Translations under genes and position numbers: made by a program
Source: Gamarada debralockiae
Taxonomy: Eukaryota > Ascomycota > Leotiomycetes > Helotiales > Hyphodiscaceae
DNA: 64,000 nt
Assembly (NCBI GenBank): GCA_002803225.1
Contig: NXFV01001483.1
Coordinates: 1 to 64,000, forward strand
Direction of reading: 5' to 3'
Notes under the pieces: generated by a model
What the model was told of the DNA's origin: nothing
What the model saw: only the letters and a program-made list of their open reading frames with translations
The model's database searches: none
In this document: one piece after another, positions 24,030-34,999 of the stretch
Layout: every line of letters begins with the position of its first letter
How positions within the stretch are numbered: position 1 is the stretch's first letter

Positions 24030-26122
24030 GTAATTGTTGTGAGTTGTATGATCAGGAGGTAAAAGCGAAGGAGCATTTCAGATACTTCTGAAGCCCTATC
24101 ACACTGGGAACCTTACACAAAACAATCTGACCAAGCTACAGCATTAATCCGAGCTATGTACTTACTAAGTTATAATAGAACGTAATTTTAGAACATGGTG
24201 GACCAGTTGAAATATTTTTCTGAATTCAGAAATATATATCACCACAGGAAGACTCGCACGTAAGACAAAAAAGACCAAAGGAAAGGGGAGAAGCGACGAG
24301 CCCATGCTCTTCATATGACCAGATTTCGGACCCCAATGCCATCTCGCTGGCTAAGTTTTCTACATTACAAATGCGCAATAAATATATGGATTGGCCTAAC
24401 AAACTTCACGGGAAAAGTATTAGAAAAACTTCAGTCAGTTAGAACTCAAAATCACGTGGAATTGCCAAAGTTCACAGGTCAGATTTTATTAGCGAATCAT
24501 AAATTTGGTCGACGTATCGTGCCTCTCGAGCCAATGCAAGGATCCGATAGACATGTACCGATGTACCTTGATCCCCGTAGGCATTTTACGACGACAGTCC
24601 TCGACAGAAATAATCCTCTGACCATAGCTTCTTCGGCCTCAAATGCGAGCGAGATAGAAAACGACTCTCGAAAGTTGTCTACGACGCAGTCCTGATCCCC
24701 AGTTCCCAGTCGCCAAGAAGCAACACTCGTCTCACAAGTCGCTATCGAGGTATTGTTTCGGGTCTGTGTAACCTTTAAAAGTTGTTTCTTTTTCTGACGG
24801 CTTAGAATGGGACTTACTCGACAGAACGACTCTTTACCTAGCCACCGGCGAAATCACTTTGACTTTTGGTTCCTTGTCATCTAACCGCCAAAATCTAATA
24901 GTTGCCATTAGTGATGTCCCAAGGAATCTCAGGTTAGGTCCTTACACACTGATATCGATTGGATGAGGCTGAGGTCGAGGCTCAGACCGTGGTCTCTGCT
25001 TTTCTTCAGACCACTCATTCACTGCCTGCCGAGCAAGTGCAAGATCTGACATCATTGCTTTTAATCTTTTGGACGCAAGGCTTGGTCGCTGAAAGGTATT
25101 GAAAGTTGGATTGCTCTGTCACTCAAGTTGAAGGGCTGGAGAAGGCCATCAATTCCTTTTAAACCTCTTTCGGCTCATAGTTTGAACCAGAATTTGCCTC
25201 CTTCGTATTTTTGATTTCTTTTGTTGTTGTTTTTTTGCGTTTGTTTTTGATCTTTTGTGCGGTCTGTTCTCCATTATCGTCCTACGCGTCGCGGCGATGC
25301 CGTCGCCCCTCAATTTCGGACTCGCGGTGTTCCAATATTGTGGTTTTGCTTTGCGTGCTGTAAGTATCGCCCAGTGACTGTGCCAATCTTCCTCCTTCCT
25401 CTTTCGTAGTGTCTTATTGCCACGCAAGTACATATGCTTATGAAACTCTATTTTGAAGATGTCTAATCTTACGAGGAAGCTTATCAGTCATAAAAAGGCG
25501 TCGAGGTAACCTGCATCTGCAGCAAGGAAAAATGGAAACTGCAGTAGCTCAAATAATTTAAACCCAGGATTCAGATCGTTTCAAGTCCGCCCTGTTATTT
25601 CTCGCTGCGTATAGCCAGCTGTGAATGATGAAGGTTGCCTCACAAAACACAAAAATCTTAGCTACGACGGATCCTCAATTCCTCTTACTTTCAAGCTCCC
25701 TCACGAATGCGATATAGGGTTTTCGAATCCGCGGTCTTCCAGGCGGTCACATGAACGATCCGACGGTTAGTGGTGAGTTATGCGTTATTGTCTCTACACC
25801 GCTGTTTTTTCTCCGGCACTCTGGCCAGTTATAGCGATTTCCACGACACCCAAAATATTTACGTCGCAAATGCGACGGTAATCATTTTCACAAAAGCAAC
25901 GCAGGCAACAGCACAATTTTGTTCGCCTTTTGAGCCGCACAGTTGCCCATCAATTTGCCTAACGTGGGTGAGAATGACTACTTCCCCAAACTTCCGATGG
26001 GTTGAGCGAGATGAGGATGTAGGAGGCATCCACCCAAAAACGATTTTCAGTTCTATATTGGTGTCCCACGCTTCATTTGTGCATAATCGTTCCATGCGCG
26101 AATTTTCCTTACTCGATACAAA
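24030..26122. other. intergenic, no supported gene
   Basis: Short frames only. A Lys/Arg/Gln-rich 94-aa minus frame at 25149-25433 is low-complexity sequence and not convincing. A 126-aa plus frame at 24315-24695 has no recognisable domain. The region contains the promoter of the downstream zinc-finger-like gene. Confidence 0.4.
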
Positions 26123-28825
26123 ATGGCAGCCACCCACATAACGACACTTTCTGATCTATCCATACACCTACCCAAAATGCCTCCTTCATTTCGCTCGAAA
26201 GAAGAAGCTGAGACAACTTTGTCGCCCCCAACGGCAACATCCAAGTCGCCTTCAAATCATAGGGGCTCCTCTGCAACTCAAGATCACTCAAATACCCCCA
26301 ATGAATTGCACCAAGGGATTCAGAGCCGCGTCATAGGGGAGAGTTCAGATGTCGGGTATCAACTTCACTCGAGGCAGGGACGAGACTCAGCCAGATTTCT
26401 ACAACATACGCTTCCGTCCCGACCACGCTACCTGCCCTTACCTGAATTTGTTAGGAATAACTCTCTCGCTCCACGTATTCCACTTATAGCTAGTGACACT
26501 TCTCGAAAGGTAGATTCAATGATACCTTCATCCCCAGAAATGAGCCAGCCGCATACACCAGCTTCGTCTCAAGGCTCACAACGACAGTCGGCCTCGCTGT
26601 AAGTCTCATCGTTCTGGCAAAAGACAGGAAACTTTACTAACCCGACGGAGCAATATTATTGGTTGTAACGATGCTACCAGTCTCCTTGATTCTGACACTG
26701 CGCTCAAAAGCAAGGAACCAGTATTTCTCAGCACGATCGATCTTAAGACAGACGCACATGTGGACCCGGATAGCAAGCCCAACAACGCCACGAAGAAGCA
26801 ATCGAGCGATGATTGTGAGAATTATGAAGATGAAGACGACGACAACGACAGCGAGGACGACGAAGAAAATGATGATGACGAGAGAGAAGACGTTCAAGAG
26901 TGCAGAGACTGTCGAGATGCTGGTAATATGGATACTTTGGAGGCTAAGGTCCTCCAAGTTGTTGGTCAGAACTTAGCTCTAGCGGCTTACCTCATACCGC
27001 TTCTCCATCTTATGGTTCATCAAGAGCATACACCTGCAACCAAATCGTGGAAGATCGCTGCCACACAGTGTGCTGATACATCTGGTCAGAAGATAGCCGA
27101 TGCCTCTTCTTCAGATCAACCAGCCTCAGACCGCAGTGGAAGGAAGAGACAGGCGCGCAATGCGGGGTCGGACCAGGATGCGGGGAAGCAGGAGGACGAC
27201 GGAGAGGATGGGAGGAACGAGGACCGCGATCCAAAGCGGTCGAAACTCGCCCCAAGAGATAGTGCGCAAACGACATCCCGTCTTGCTTGTCCGTTTAACA
27301 AATGGAGACCGACAAAGTACAACATATACTACAACTCCAACCAGGGTGGGAACCCTGAATACCGGGTATGCCACGGACCAGGGTTCGCAAATATATCTCG
27401 TTTAAAGTAAGTATCAAAACCTCGTTTCTAGAGCAGGATCTATTGCTCACTAGTTCAGGACTCACCTTAAAGAAGTCCACACTTGCGTCCAGTGTGAGCG
27501 TTGTTCAAAAACATTCCGAGGGACCAGGAAAGAGCGCACCGAAGGGCTCGCGGAACATCGTCTTCAAACATGTGTCGACACTCCACTGCCAGCTGACGAA
27601 GGTATCAGTGACGCGAAGTGGGTTCGGATTGAGACGATTCCAAAAAGCGGAACAAAGACGAATGTTGAGAAGTGGTACACGATTTGGACTATCATATTCC
27701 CTCCTCCAATCCAGCAGCCAAAGCATCCATGTAAGTTTGGTCATCAATTAAAAGTCCTCAGAGAGTCAACTGAGCAAGTTAGGGTGTAGAGAATCCTGTA
27801 CTGGCGTTACAATGCCGTCTTCGCTAGACGAGGCGGCTCTTCAATTCTCCGAATGCTACCATATTACTCTTAGTAGCCAAAGCAACCACGCAGCCTACGC
27901 AGCGATAACTGACGAAACGATGGGCTTGTTCAAATCGCTTTCCACAAAAGCCTTTAAGCTCTGGTACACCAGGAACAGCGTCTTACAAACTTCGGCCCCG
28001 TCTTCGCCCCTGGCTTCAGGACCAAACCAAGCAGCATCTGCAGCTTCATTAAGAGGAAAAGTCTCTCATGACAACACCGTTTGGACGGCTTTTAACGCAA
28101 ACGGCCTCGACGGAGAGACAGATGTCCAAGCGACTCGCAACAAACATCTACCAAATCGTCGGTTTTTCTCTTCTCCAGAGATTCATTCGAACCAGAGAAG
28201 AACGAACATGAGTCCAAGTCTTGTTGGCAACCGCCATCAACATTCGCGCAACCGTACCTCAAGCTTGCCTACATCGCTTCCAAATGTGCAAGCCAGTACA
28301 GTGCAAGCTAGTACAGTGCATATTCCCACTGAGGTCACCCAGAATGGCGCTATCCAAAATCCCCCTTTGTATCCAGCTCCTCATCAGGCCCCCCAAAATT
28401 TGGCTCAAAATTCGGGTTTCTCTTCGCATACCCCCATGCCCTATGTGAACAGCTTCTATGGATCTGGACCTCATGGACCCTCCAGTGTCAACCCACTCCC
28501 CTTTTTCCAAGGACAGCAAAGCTCTTCATCGCCGCTCTTCGGAAGTACATTCCCCGGTAATGTGGACTATTCATTCAACACCCATCCATGGCATCCACAA
28601 AACAGAACAGCCAACGAGTCCAACTACTTACAAAACTCAAACAACTTTTTAGCTGGCGGTTTCATCCAATCACAAGGAGCAGCGTCTCATACCAATTATC
28701 ACCTTCTATCAGGTTACACCCAACAGCCTCAAATCTTTGATGGAGCTATCAACAATGGTTACAATAACAAGTCAAGGAACGCTTCTTATCAACCTTGGGA
28801 TTCCGCCCCAGGGCCCCATCAATGA
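26123..28825 (+). CDS. fungal C2H2-like zinc-finger protein with acidic tract
   Basis: Four exons, 26123-26598, 26681-27406, 27459-27730 and 27783-28825, give 838 aa. The N-terminus is Ser/Pro/Thr-rich and probably disordered. A strongly acidic Asp/Glu run lies around residues 190-225. The core, about residues 370-490, has RLACPFNKWRPTKY, CHGPGFANISRLKTHLKEVH and TCVQCERCSKTFRGTRKER. I recognise the last part as a widespread fungal module in which Cys/His pairs form degenerate C2H2 fingers, followed by a WYTIWTIIFP segment. The C-terminal 330 residues are Asn/Gln/Ser/Pro-rich, like activation or prion-like domains. The second intron splits the finger, and removing it restores the motif. The third intron uses the TTAG acceptor at 27782, because later AG sites put stops in frame. 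Likely nuclear and nucleic-acid binding; the target is unknown. Confidence 0.8.
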
Positions 28826-29889
28826 GAGTCCGCCGCGACCTAGGTTGATACTTGTGACCACCTTGTAACATTAAACGGAAGACAGCTATTCCAAAACCCT
28901 TCTTTTGTTCGCCACACAGTCTTTTCTTTTCCCTCAAAGTTCAGTGGCGATCAAAGAAGATTGCGTGGGTTGGGGAAAGGGGAAAAGGGGCTAGAAGAAA
29001 TTTCATGTTGATCTCTTCGCTTCTGTGTGGTCCAAAGTTTCCAGATCGAGGGATATATGGGTGCTAATTGATCTTCATTTGTTACTCTTCAGATACAGAG
29101 TTCCATTAATAATGATTGCTTCAGTATCCACACGTGACCTCTCCTAAATATATTATGACTTTAGATTGATAATAACTTTAAATAAACAATACCTTCTAGG
29201 TATGATGGGTATTAGATGGACATAGCTTTCAGGACTAAAATAATGGTCCGTCCTATACCCATCGCTAGGGTGATTTGGAGTGATCTTCGTCCGACTTTAT
29301 CACGTGAATATACCTCAGACTCCGCGCTTAGTCTGCGATCTCGCACATAGACTCGAAGACCCTCACGAGACTCAGGGAAGGGGCGTACAGGAGCTGGGTA
29401 TTGTTCTTGGGGGATTTAAGGATATCTTCAACATATCTACCCATCGTATGGGAGTCGTGAATACCTATTTCTTTAATCGTTTCTCCATCGTACGAGGGTC
29501 AACTTCAAACCCAAGTCGCTCTTTAACACGTGCGCAAAGACCTATAGGTGAGATACCTTTAGTAAGATACTAGTCACTTATCTCTTCTCTCATACAATCG
29601 AAGTCTTTATAAGCGCAACCCATTGCGTTGTGCGTAGACAAGAATTTAATTTATAGAAGAGTATCAATCTACGATTGGAATTGAGACAACCGAGTAATAT
29701 TTTGGTGCCTCCCACTCTTCACTTTGGTACCCTAATTGAGTCATACCGAGTCGGCATCACGACCAAACACATCAGTCCAAATCAGAACTTAAACACGTCT
29801 AAAGCTCTTGACTACCCTCTTCTTTCTAAAGAAACAAAAGCCAATATACCAGGAGCGCATAGCACGAAGACAAGTATTCTTCTCTCACA
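28826..29889. other. intergenic, AT-rich in part
   Basis: No supported gene. At 29725-29756 the sequence CCTAATTGAGTCATACCGAGTCGGC recurs at 31150-31175 as CCTAATTGAGTCATATCGGGACGGC, at the same place relative to the second eIF5A-like copy. It is therefore part of the duplicated upstream region of these two genes. Confidence 0.5.
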
Positions 29890-30663
29890 ATGTGCAGCTC
29901 AAAAGGCGCCGCCACTCAACCAGCAGACGTCAACCCCACGACACACATCCGCGCCTCCTCCTTACGTGTGGGCGACTTTCTTCTCGTCCCCGAGACCGTC
30001 CACAGGAAACATCTCAACTCTCACCCCATCACATCTATCTCCTCCAATGTCCCATCATCGTCCTCATCCTCCCTTCTCCAGAATAAGAAAATCCACATCA
30101 CCTACTCGATAAGCAAAAGGGGGAACAAAGCTGGAGAAGTCGTCTTCAGCGAAACCGACATGGTACAAATCACGAACCGCACACCTGTCATCGGACCAAA
30201 AGGAAATAAAACATACATGACAAGACTTGATACCTTACAGAAGAATGATTCTATCGCCATTATGGGCCGCGCGTGTAAAATCGTCGATTTCTCAATATCA
30301 GGATGTTTCTGCAGAGGAGGGAAAATGCATATTGTAGCAACCGATATCTTCACTGGGAAAAAAGCAGAAGAACTGAAGAATTTGCGCGATATGGTTACTG
30401 TACCGATTGTAGAGAGGGAGGAGATGCAGTTGTTGGATATTGACAATGAAGGGTGTTTGAGCTTGATGAGGGATGGAGTGGTAAAAGATGGTATCAAGAT
30501 ATTGGATGGGAAAGTAGGGAAATGTATTAGGAGGGCTTGGATGGATGGCGAGATTGATCATGATGTGTTTGTTACTGTGTTGAGTGCGTTTGGGGAGGAG
30601 GCTGCGATTGGGGTTAGGGAGGAGTTTCAGGTTGTTGAGCATGTAGAGGCACTACCGTATTAA
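29890..30663 (+). CDS. eIF5A-like protein with doubled N-terminal lobe and no hypusine site
   Basis: Single-exon frame, 257 aa. The second half aligns by eye with eIF5A along its length: GRACKIVDFS, HIVATDIFTGKKAEEL, VPIVEREEMQLLDID, GCLSLMRDGVVKDGIK and VTVLSAFGEEAAIGV. In canonical eIF5A the loop STSKTGKHGHAK carries the lysine converted to hypusine. Here it reads SISGCFCRGGK, one residue shorter and without that lysine. The first half looks like another eIF5A N-terminal lobe (ASSLRVGDFLLV, HPITSIS, KKIHITYSI, GEVVFSETDMVQI) whose loop is replaced by a Ser-rich insertion. So the protein appears to be lobe-lobe-OB. HEX-1, the Woronin-body protein, is a known eIF5A-derived fungal protein without hypusine, but this sequence is closer to eIF5A itself. 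It is unlikely to replace translation factor eIF5A; its function is unknown. Confidence 0.8.
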   Translation: MCSSKGAATQPADVNPTTHIRASSLRVGDFLLVPETVHRKHLNSHPITSISSNVPSSSSSSLLQNKKIHITYSISKRGNKAGEVVFSETDMVQITNRTPVIGPKGNKTYMTRLDTLQKNDSIAIMGRACKIVDFSISGCFCRGGKMHIVATDIFTGKKAEELKNLRDMVTVPIVEREEMQLLDIDNEGCLSLMRDGVVKDGIKILDGKVGKCIRRAWMDGEIDHDVFVTVLSAFGEEAAIGVREEFQVVEHVEALPY

Positions 30664-30686
30664 TTGCTTTATAAGACCGGTTCATT

Positions 30687-31045
30687 TTATAAGCAACGGT
30701 TCCAACTGGCTGAAATGGAAGATATAAGGTTGTAAGCAACATAATAAGTTGAAACCCTAGGAAATTCCCCTTTTTTTAACTCCCAAACTCCCTACTAAAA
30801 CCTATTTTCTGTAAGATCAATTCCAGCGATTTGAAAACTGTAGATAGAGCGAGCTGTGCGTTATAATTATAGGGAGTTATGTGCTGTAAATACGCTAACG
30901 CTCGAAGATTTAGCGATCATTGCCCTGAAAGTTTCACGGTTGACAGCCTGGAACTCGCATTTTTAGCAGAATCAAGGATAAGCAACTGCTCCTTTCATAA
31001 GCAATGGTTCGAATTGAATGGAAAACAGGATTTAAGGTTATAAGA
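30687..31045 (+). repeat. pair of direct repeats, TATAAGCAA(C/T)GGTTC type
   Basis: TTTTATAAGCAACGGTTCCAAC...GATATAAGGTTGTAAGC at about 30687-30735 is repeated with changes at about 30994-31043 (TTTCATAAGCAATGGTTCGAAT...GATTTAAGGTTATAAGACC). ATAAGACCGGTTC also occurs at 30670 and 31038. The copies lie about 307 bp apart between the two eIF5A-like loci. Most differences are C/T or G/A. They look like remnants of the duplication that made the gene pair. Confidence 0.6.
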
Positions 31046-31315
31046 CCGGTTCCTATAAAGTAATTAATACGGTATTATCTTTGTGACTTAACGAGTATAG
31101 AGAATTTTACCCGACATAATGAGCGTGGTAGATCCATTCCTCTTTCTGGGACCCTAATTGAGTCATATCGGGACGGCGAAAGTGACGCAGTTGAGAAACG
31201 AATATAAAGCAAAAACAAAATTTCGAGCCACTGACGCTCACTTCCCGACCCAACCCTAAAACAAACATATCTAAGCTACCTAAACAACTATGAACGCTAT
31301 TCACCTCTCCTCCTA

Positions 31316-32143
31316 CAATGTGCGACAGCAACTAAATCGAACACGGCTCAGACTCCGTAGCTCCCTCCCAGCCTTCGGACCTCAAACCCAAGGACCTCAT
31401 CCTGGTAAAAGGCTGCTGGAACCACCTCTACTCTCGACACATCCTATCAATCGACTTCTGCGGTTGCCTTGGAGGCTATGCCAGGCCTCCCAGAACTTCT
31501 TAGTTGAAATGGCAGACACGTACGCGGCAGAAAGAAATGGAACTGGGAGAATTAGTTTGATGCCGAATGAGATGGTGGAGGTGCCCAAGCGGACGGAAAT
31601 TGTTGGTGAAAGGGGGAACCAGAGGTTTGAGATGAGGCAGGATGCGATAGAAAGGGCAGCTATGTAGTGTGGAGATGCTGTGTTTATACACCTATTTAGT
31701 GCCAGCGGCGGGAGTGTCATAGTGGGGTGTTATGAATGTCGTACTGTATGATGTCTTGAGTGGACAGACGCTGTATAAGCTGATGACGAGGCGGGATATG
31801 ATGACCCTCCCACTCGTTGAGGAGATGCAGGTGCTCGATACTTCGGATGATGCATTCTTCAGCTTGATGGGAAAGAATGGTGAAGTGAGGGATAGTGTCA
31901 AGTTTGCGAACAAACAAGCTGGAGAGGAAATCAAGAAAGTTGGGGCTGGTGGTTAATCGGAGAGCGACATCTTTATTTAGGGCGGTTTTGCCTATGGGCG
32001 GAGATGCTGCGATTGGCGTGACGGAGGCGGTTGTTGAGCAGTTGAGGAGGCGGCTCAGAATGCCGAGGAGCAGGAGCAGATCGAGAAGCAGGTTGAGGAG
32101 GGTTGGAAGGGAGCTTGGGAGATGGTTGAGGCGCGACGAGTGA
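31316..32143 (+). pseudogene. decayed tandem copy of the eIF5A-like gene
   Basis: From an ATG at 31316 the frame has TAA as its sixth codon, then reads SDLKPKDLILVKG and SRHILSIDF, matching the first lobe of the intact neighbour. A TAG and a frame change follow. A second frame gives ISLMPNEMVEVPKRTEIVGE (neighbour: VVFSETDMVQITNRTPVIGP). A third gives VLYDVLSGQTLYKLMTRRDM and EEMQVLDTSDDAFFSLMGKN (neighbour: VATDIFTGKKAEELKNLRDM, EEMQLLDIDNEGCLSLMRD). A fourth gives MGGDAAIGVTEAVVEQL (neighbour: FGEEAAIGVREEFQVVE). Several stops and at least three frame changes make it a pseudogene. The shared upstream block near 31150 supports tandem duplication, of about 1.42 kb unit length. Confidence 0.8.
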
Positions 32144-32319
32144 AATTTCAGCACCTGAATCTAGGCCCTAGAAAAGACGGCAGTTAAATGATAAAATTTT
32201 GATTATGATTTATAAATATACACGAAACAACACAGTTGATAATCACCTCCCACGATTGATATCACCAGCAATCATCCCCGCCAGTGCGTCTGCACAAGTC
32301 AGCTCTCTCTTCCGCAGAA

Positions 32320-34190
32320 TCAACCATGTAAATAAAGGGCAAACTCACAAACAGTTCTCGTAGGATGACCTGGCGGAAAAATCGGAAAAATTGACGCATC
32401 CACAACTCTCAAACCTTGTACCCCAATAATCTTCACCTTCGAATCAATAACCGCCGTCATATCAGTTGTCTTCCCCATCGCGCACGTACAACTAGCATGA
32501 TAAAGGGTCCCCGTATTCCCTTTAATAAACTCTAGAATCTGCTCATCAGTCTGCACTGTTTCACTAGGCTCTAGCTCTGGGCCTTTAAGAATGCTCTTGA
32601 TAGTGGTCGTGTTGAGCAGTTCCCTAGCTACCTTGAAAGCTTCGATCTTGAGTTTTTGATCTGTTTCGCTCAGTGGCTAGTTTGGGTTGATGATGGGTAG
32701 GTCGGAGGTATCAGTTGTTGATGGTGACGTTAGCTCTGCTGAGAGGCGCGAATATAACTGTGTAGATGAGTGCGAAATAGCCAGGCACATTACGGGGGCG
32801 TCTCAGCGATCACGTATTTGATCTCAGGCCAATCTTCAGGGAACTTCGCAAGATCGGTCTCAGCTTGAGCGCCGAGTGCGAATCAGTACAAGGCAGGCAG
32901 TTTTGACCTCCCGATGAAATCGATGCCGAAACCTGTTATGGCTCCCGTTTTGTTGACTAGGTGTTCTTCCGAGGACTCAGCGATTGGTTCTGGGACAGTG
33001 TATTTCGCGATATTACCAACGTCCATGGGGTAGACTGGTCCGGATTCGACGTGGGCCCATATGTTTTGTCCTACGCCTGGACGGTCGGCGATCACTGGAT
33101 GGAAAGACTGTCAAGAGTTGCCGCAGGACCAATGCCTGAGACCATGAGAAGCTAGGTTCTTTGGAAAGTCTTTGCTGAGAGTATGACTTCCTGGTTTGCG
33201 GAGAATGTGTATGTAGTCCATGCGGTGGTGACTTGTATGCCTGTCACTCTCTTGTTAGAAGAAAAGAGTATTCGTTTTGCGAGGGAGTTTGGTTATATTT
33301 GTAGATTTGTCCAGTTGCTGAATAGTGCGTCGGTGAGGTATGAGGTTTGTAACGAGCTTCGAGTTTCATCTGAAGGGTCGAGCTATGAGGAGTGTATTGA
33401 CAACCAATGAGCTTGCTGCTCACGAAATCCTCGATTTGTGGAATGCCAAATTCATCGAATGCCTTTGCCATCCAGCTGTCGAATGGGATCGCGTAGTTCG
33501 TGTGGGAGACTTTGACAAGACCGCCTGGTGGTTGAACGAGCCGTTTGATACTGGTGGGACTGAAACGTTCTGCAGTCGAAGAGCAGCATTCGCCGGTGTG
33601 AAATCGATGCCCTTCTTGAAATATGGTAGCAGCCCCTCGAATGTATTGCTCTCGTCCCCAACCATATCCGCCCACATCTTATATAGCTAAATTATCCCTC
33701 ATTGATACACCGCATTGTTCAGCGCTGAGCTTCCTCCCAACGTCATTCCCCGTCAATAGTGTGCCACTTCATTGTTCAACGCGGTTTGTTGGGCTGTTTG
33801 GAAATTCTAGTCGACGGATGGAAGGAAGTGGCTGCTGCGAATGTGACGGCGTCGTAGACTTGGCCCAGTCTTGGAACGACGGATGTGTTGCCATTGTCGA
33901 CTTGGTAGAACCCGTCCGCTTCGATGACCGCAACGCTACTCGGGTACTCTCTGCCAGTCGCATGGCCATTCTAATCCAGATGTTCCTTCTCCTACCACCA
34001 TATAGTCGTAACTCACATTTCGACCTGGCATTCCAAAATCGCTGGCGAAATGAAGCCATCCTGTTGCTGAAGCTCCAGCTCAAGATCGTAGCCAGGAGAG
34101 CAGCCGTCGAGCTTCTTGGGAGATTCATCGTGGATGATTGTACCTCCGTAGTCAAAGGAGGTAGAAGAGGAACCCACTTACCATTGTGCG
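32320..34190 (-). pseudogene. decayed GMC-family oxidoreductase
   Basis: GMC enzymes (aryl-alcohol, glucose and choline oxidases/dehydrogenases) are FAD proteins of about 550-650 aa. Minus-strand pieces in family order are: dinucleotide-binding YDYMVVGEGTSGL (about 34010-34050); VIEADGFYQVDNGN; the TLGGSSALNNAVY-type motif, now with stops (about 33710-33750); MWADMVGDESNTFEGLLPYF (about 33615-33675); GVGQNIWAHVESGPVYPMDV (about 33020-33075); and the C-terminal CTCAMGKTTDM plus GVQGLRVVDASIFP and PPGHPTRTV (about 32350-32490). The pieces lie in different frames with many stops, so the gene is dead. The C-terminal catalytic His region is the best preserved. Confidence 0.8.
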
Positions 34191-34229
34191 AGGGAAGGGA
34201 GAAACATAAATGGACCGCCCTACCTTGCG

Positions 34230-34985
34230 GCGCAGACGGATGGGACTGATATTAAATTTTCCAGCAACAGAGCGCTCAATAGAGTAAATTTGAAGTCGTG
34301 ACGCGATCGACAGAAGCTAAAATGTCGTACGCAGATGCAATCCGTCCGGGGGCGCCCACCAGACCGTCGAGAAAACCATGCGTCGAAGCTCCCAAGAATC
34401 CATCGCAGCCCGTTTCCAAAATGCGAAATCTGAGTCGGATTGATTTGAGCTTTTAGGTTCCATTTTGGAGGGTCTTCACCAGATTTACATAGTCGTCGAT
34501 GCCGAGGCGTTGACTCCAAAGTTCATACCACGACCGACTGCTTTCCTCAAACTTTTCGAAGACACTATCGTTACGGTCGCTTTTGTCAGCTTTGGGGTCA
34601 CCTCATACATTCACTCAGAATTTTCTGCCATTTAGATAAGATGACGGTGAAAATCGAGCCTTTTCGAAGGCTCGGCGGGAAATCAAGGAAGGAATCGTGT
34701 TTCCGTCCAACATCTCACTCTCAGGGATCTCATACCTTTCGCCACTCGTTGCTTAAAGTCGACTCCAAATCAGGATATGTTTAAATTCCTTGAAAGAAAA
34801 AGTCTCAATCGACACAGGATCTCGGAATCAAGTTTCAGATCCGGATGCATGTTCAAAATCCTGTCGACCTCCTTGAAGTACTCAAATCTCTCTACTACCC
34901 TTCGCGATATGCCACTGAGGACGAGTAGAACCTCGTTCTGGAGGACGGGAGGACGAGTGAACGTTTTAAAGTCAAGTTGCAACGG
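34230..34985 (-). pseudogene. decayed coding region, family not recognised
   Basis: Minus-strand frames read like real protein but are broken: RPPVLQNEVLLVLSGISRRV and VERFEYFKEVDRILNMHPDL at 34770-34982, then SSRSWYELWSQRLGIDDYVN (about 34475-34535), then, after a frame change, SDSDFAFWKRAAMDSWELRR and MVFSTVWWAPPDGLHLRTTF (about 34320-34440). The order and strand match one original gene read 5' to 3' on the minus strand. Stops and shifts between the pieces argue against an active gene. I do not recognise the family. Confidence 0.4.
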
Positions 34986-34999
34986 GTGTTTTAGAAGTG

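Noticed and set aside
25149..25433. 94-aa Lys/Arg/Gln-rich minus-strand frame
   Set aside because: Low complexity arising from T-rich plus-strand sequence; no homology-like features.
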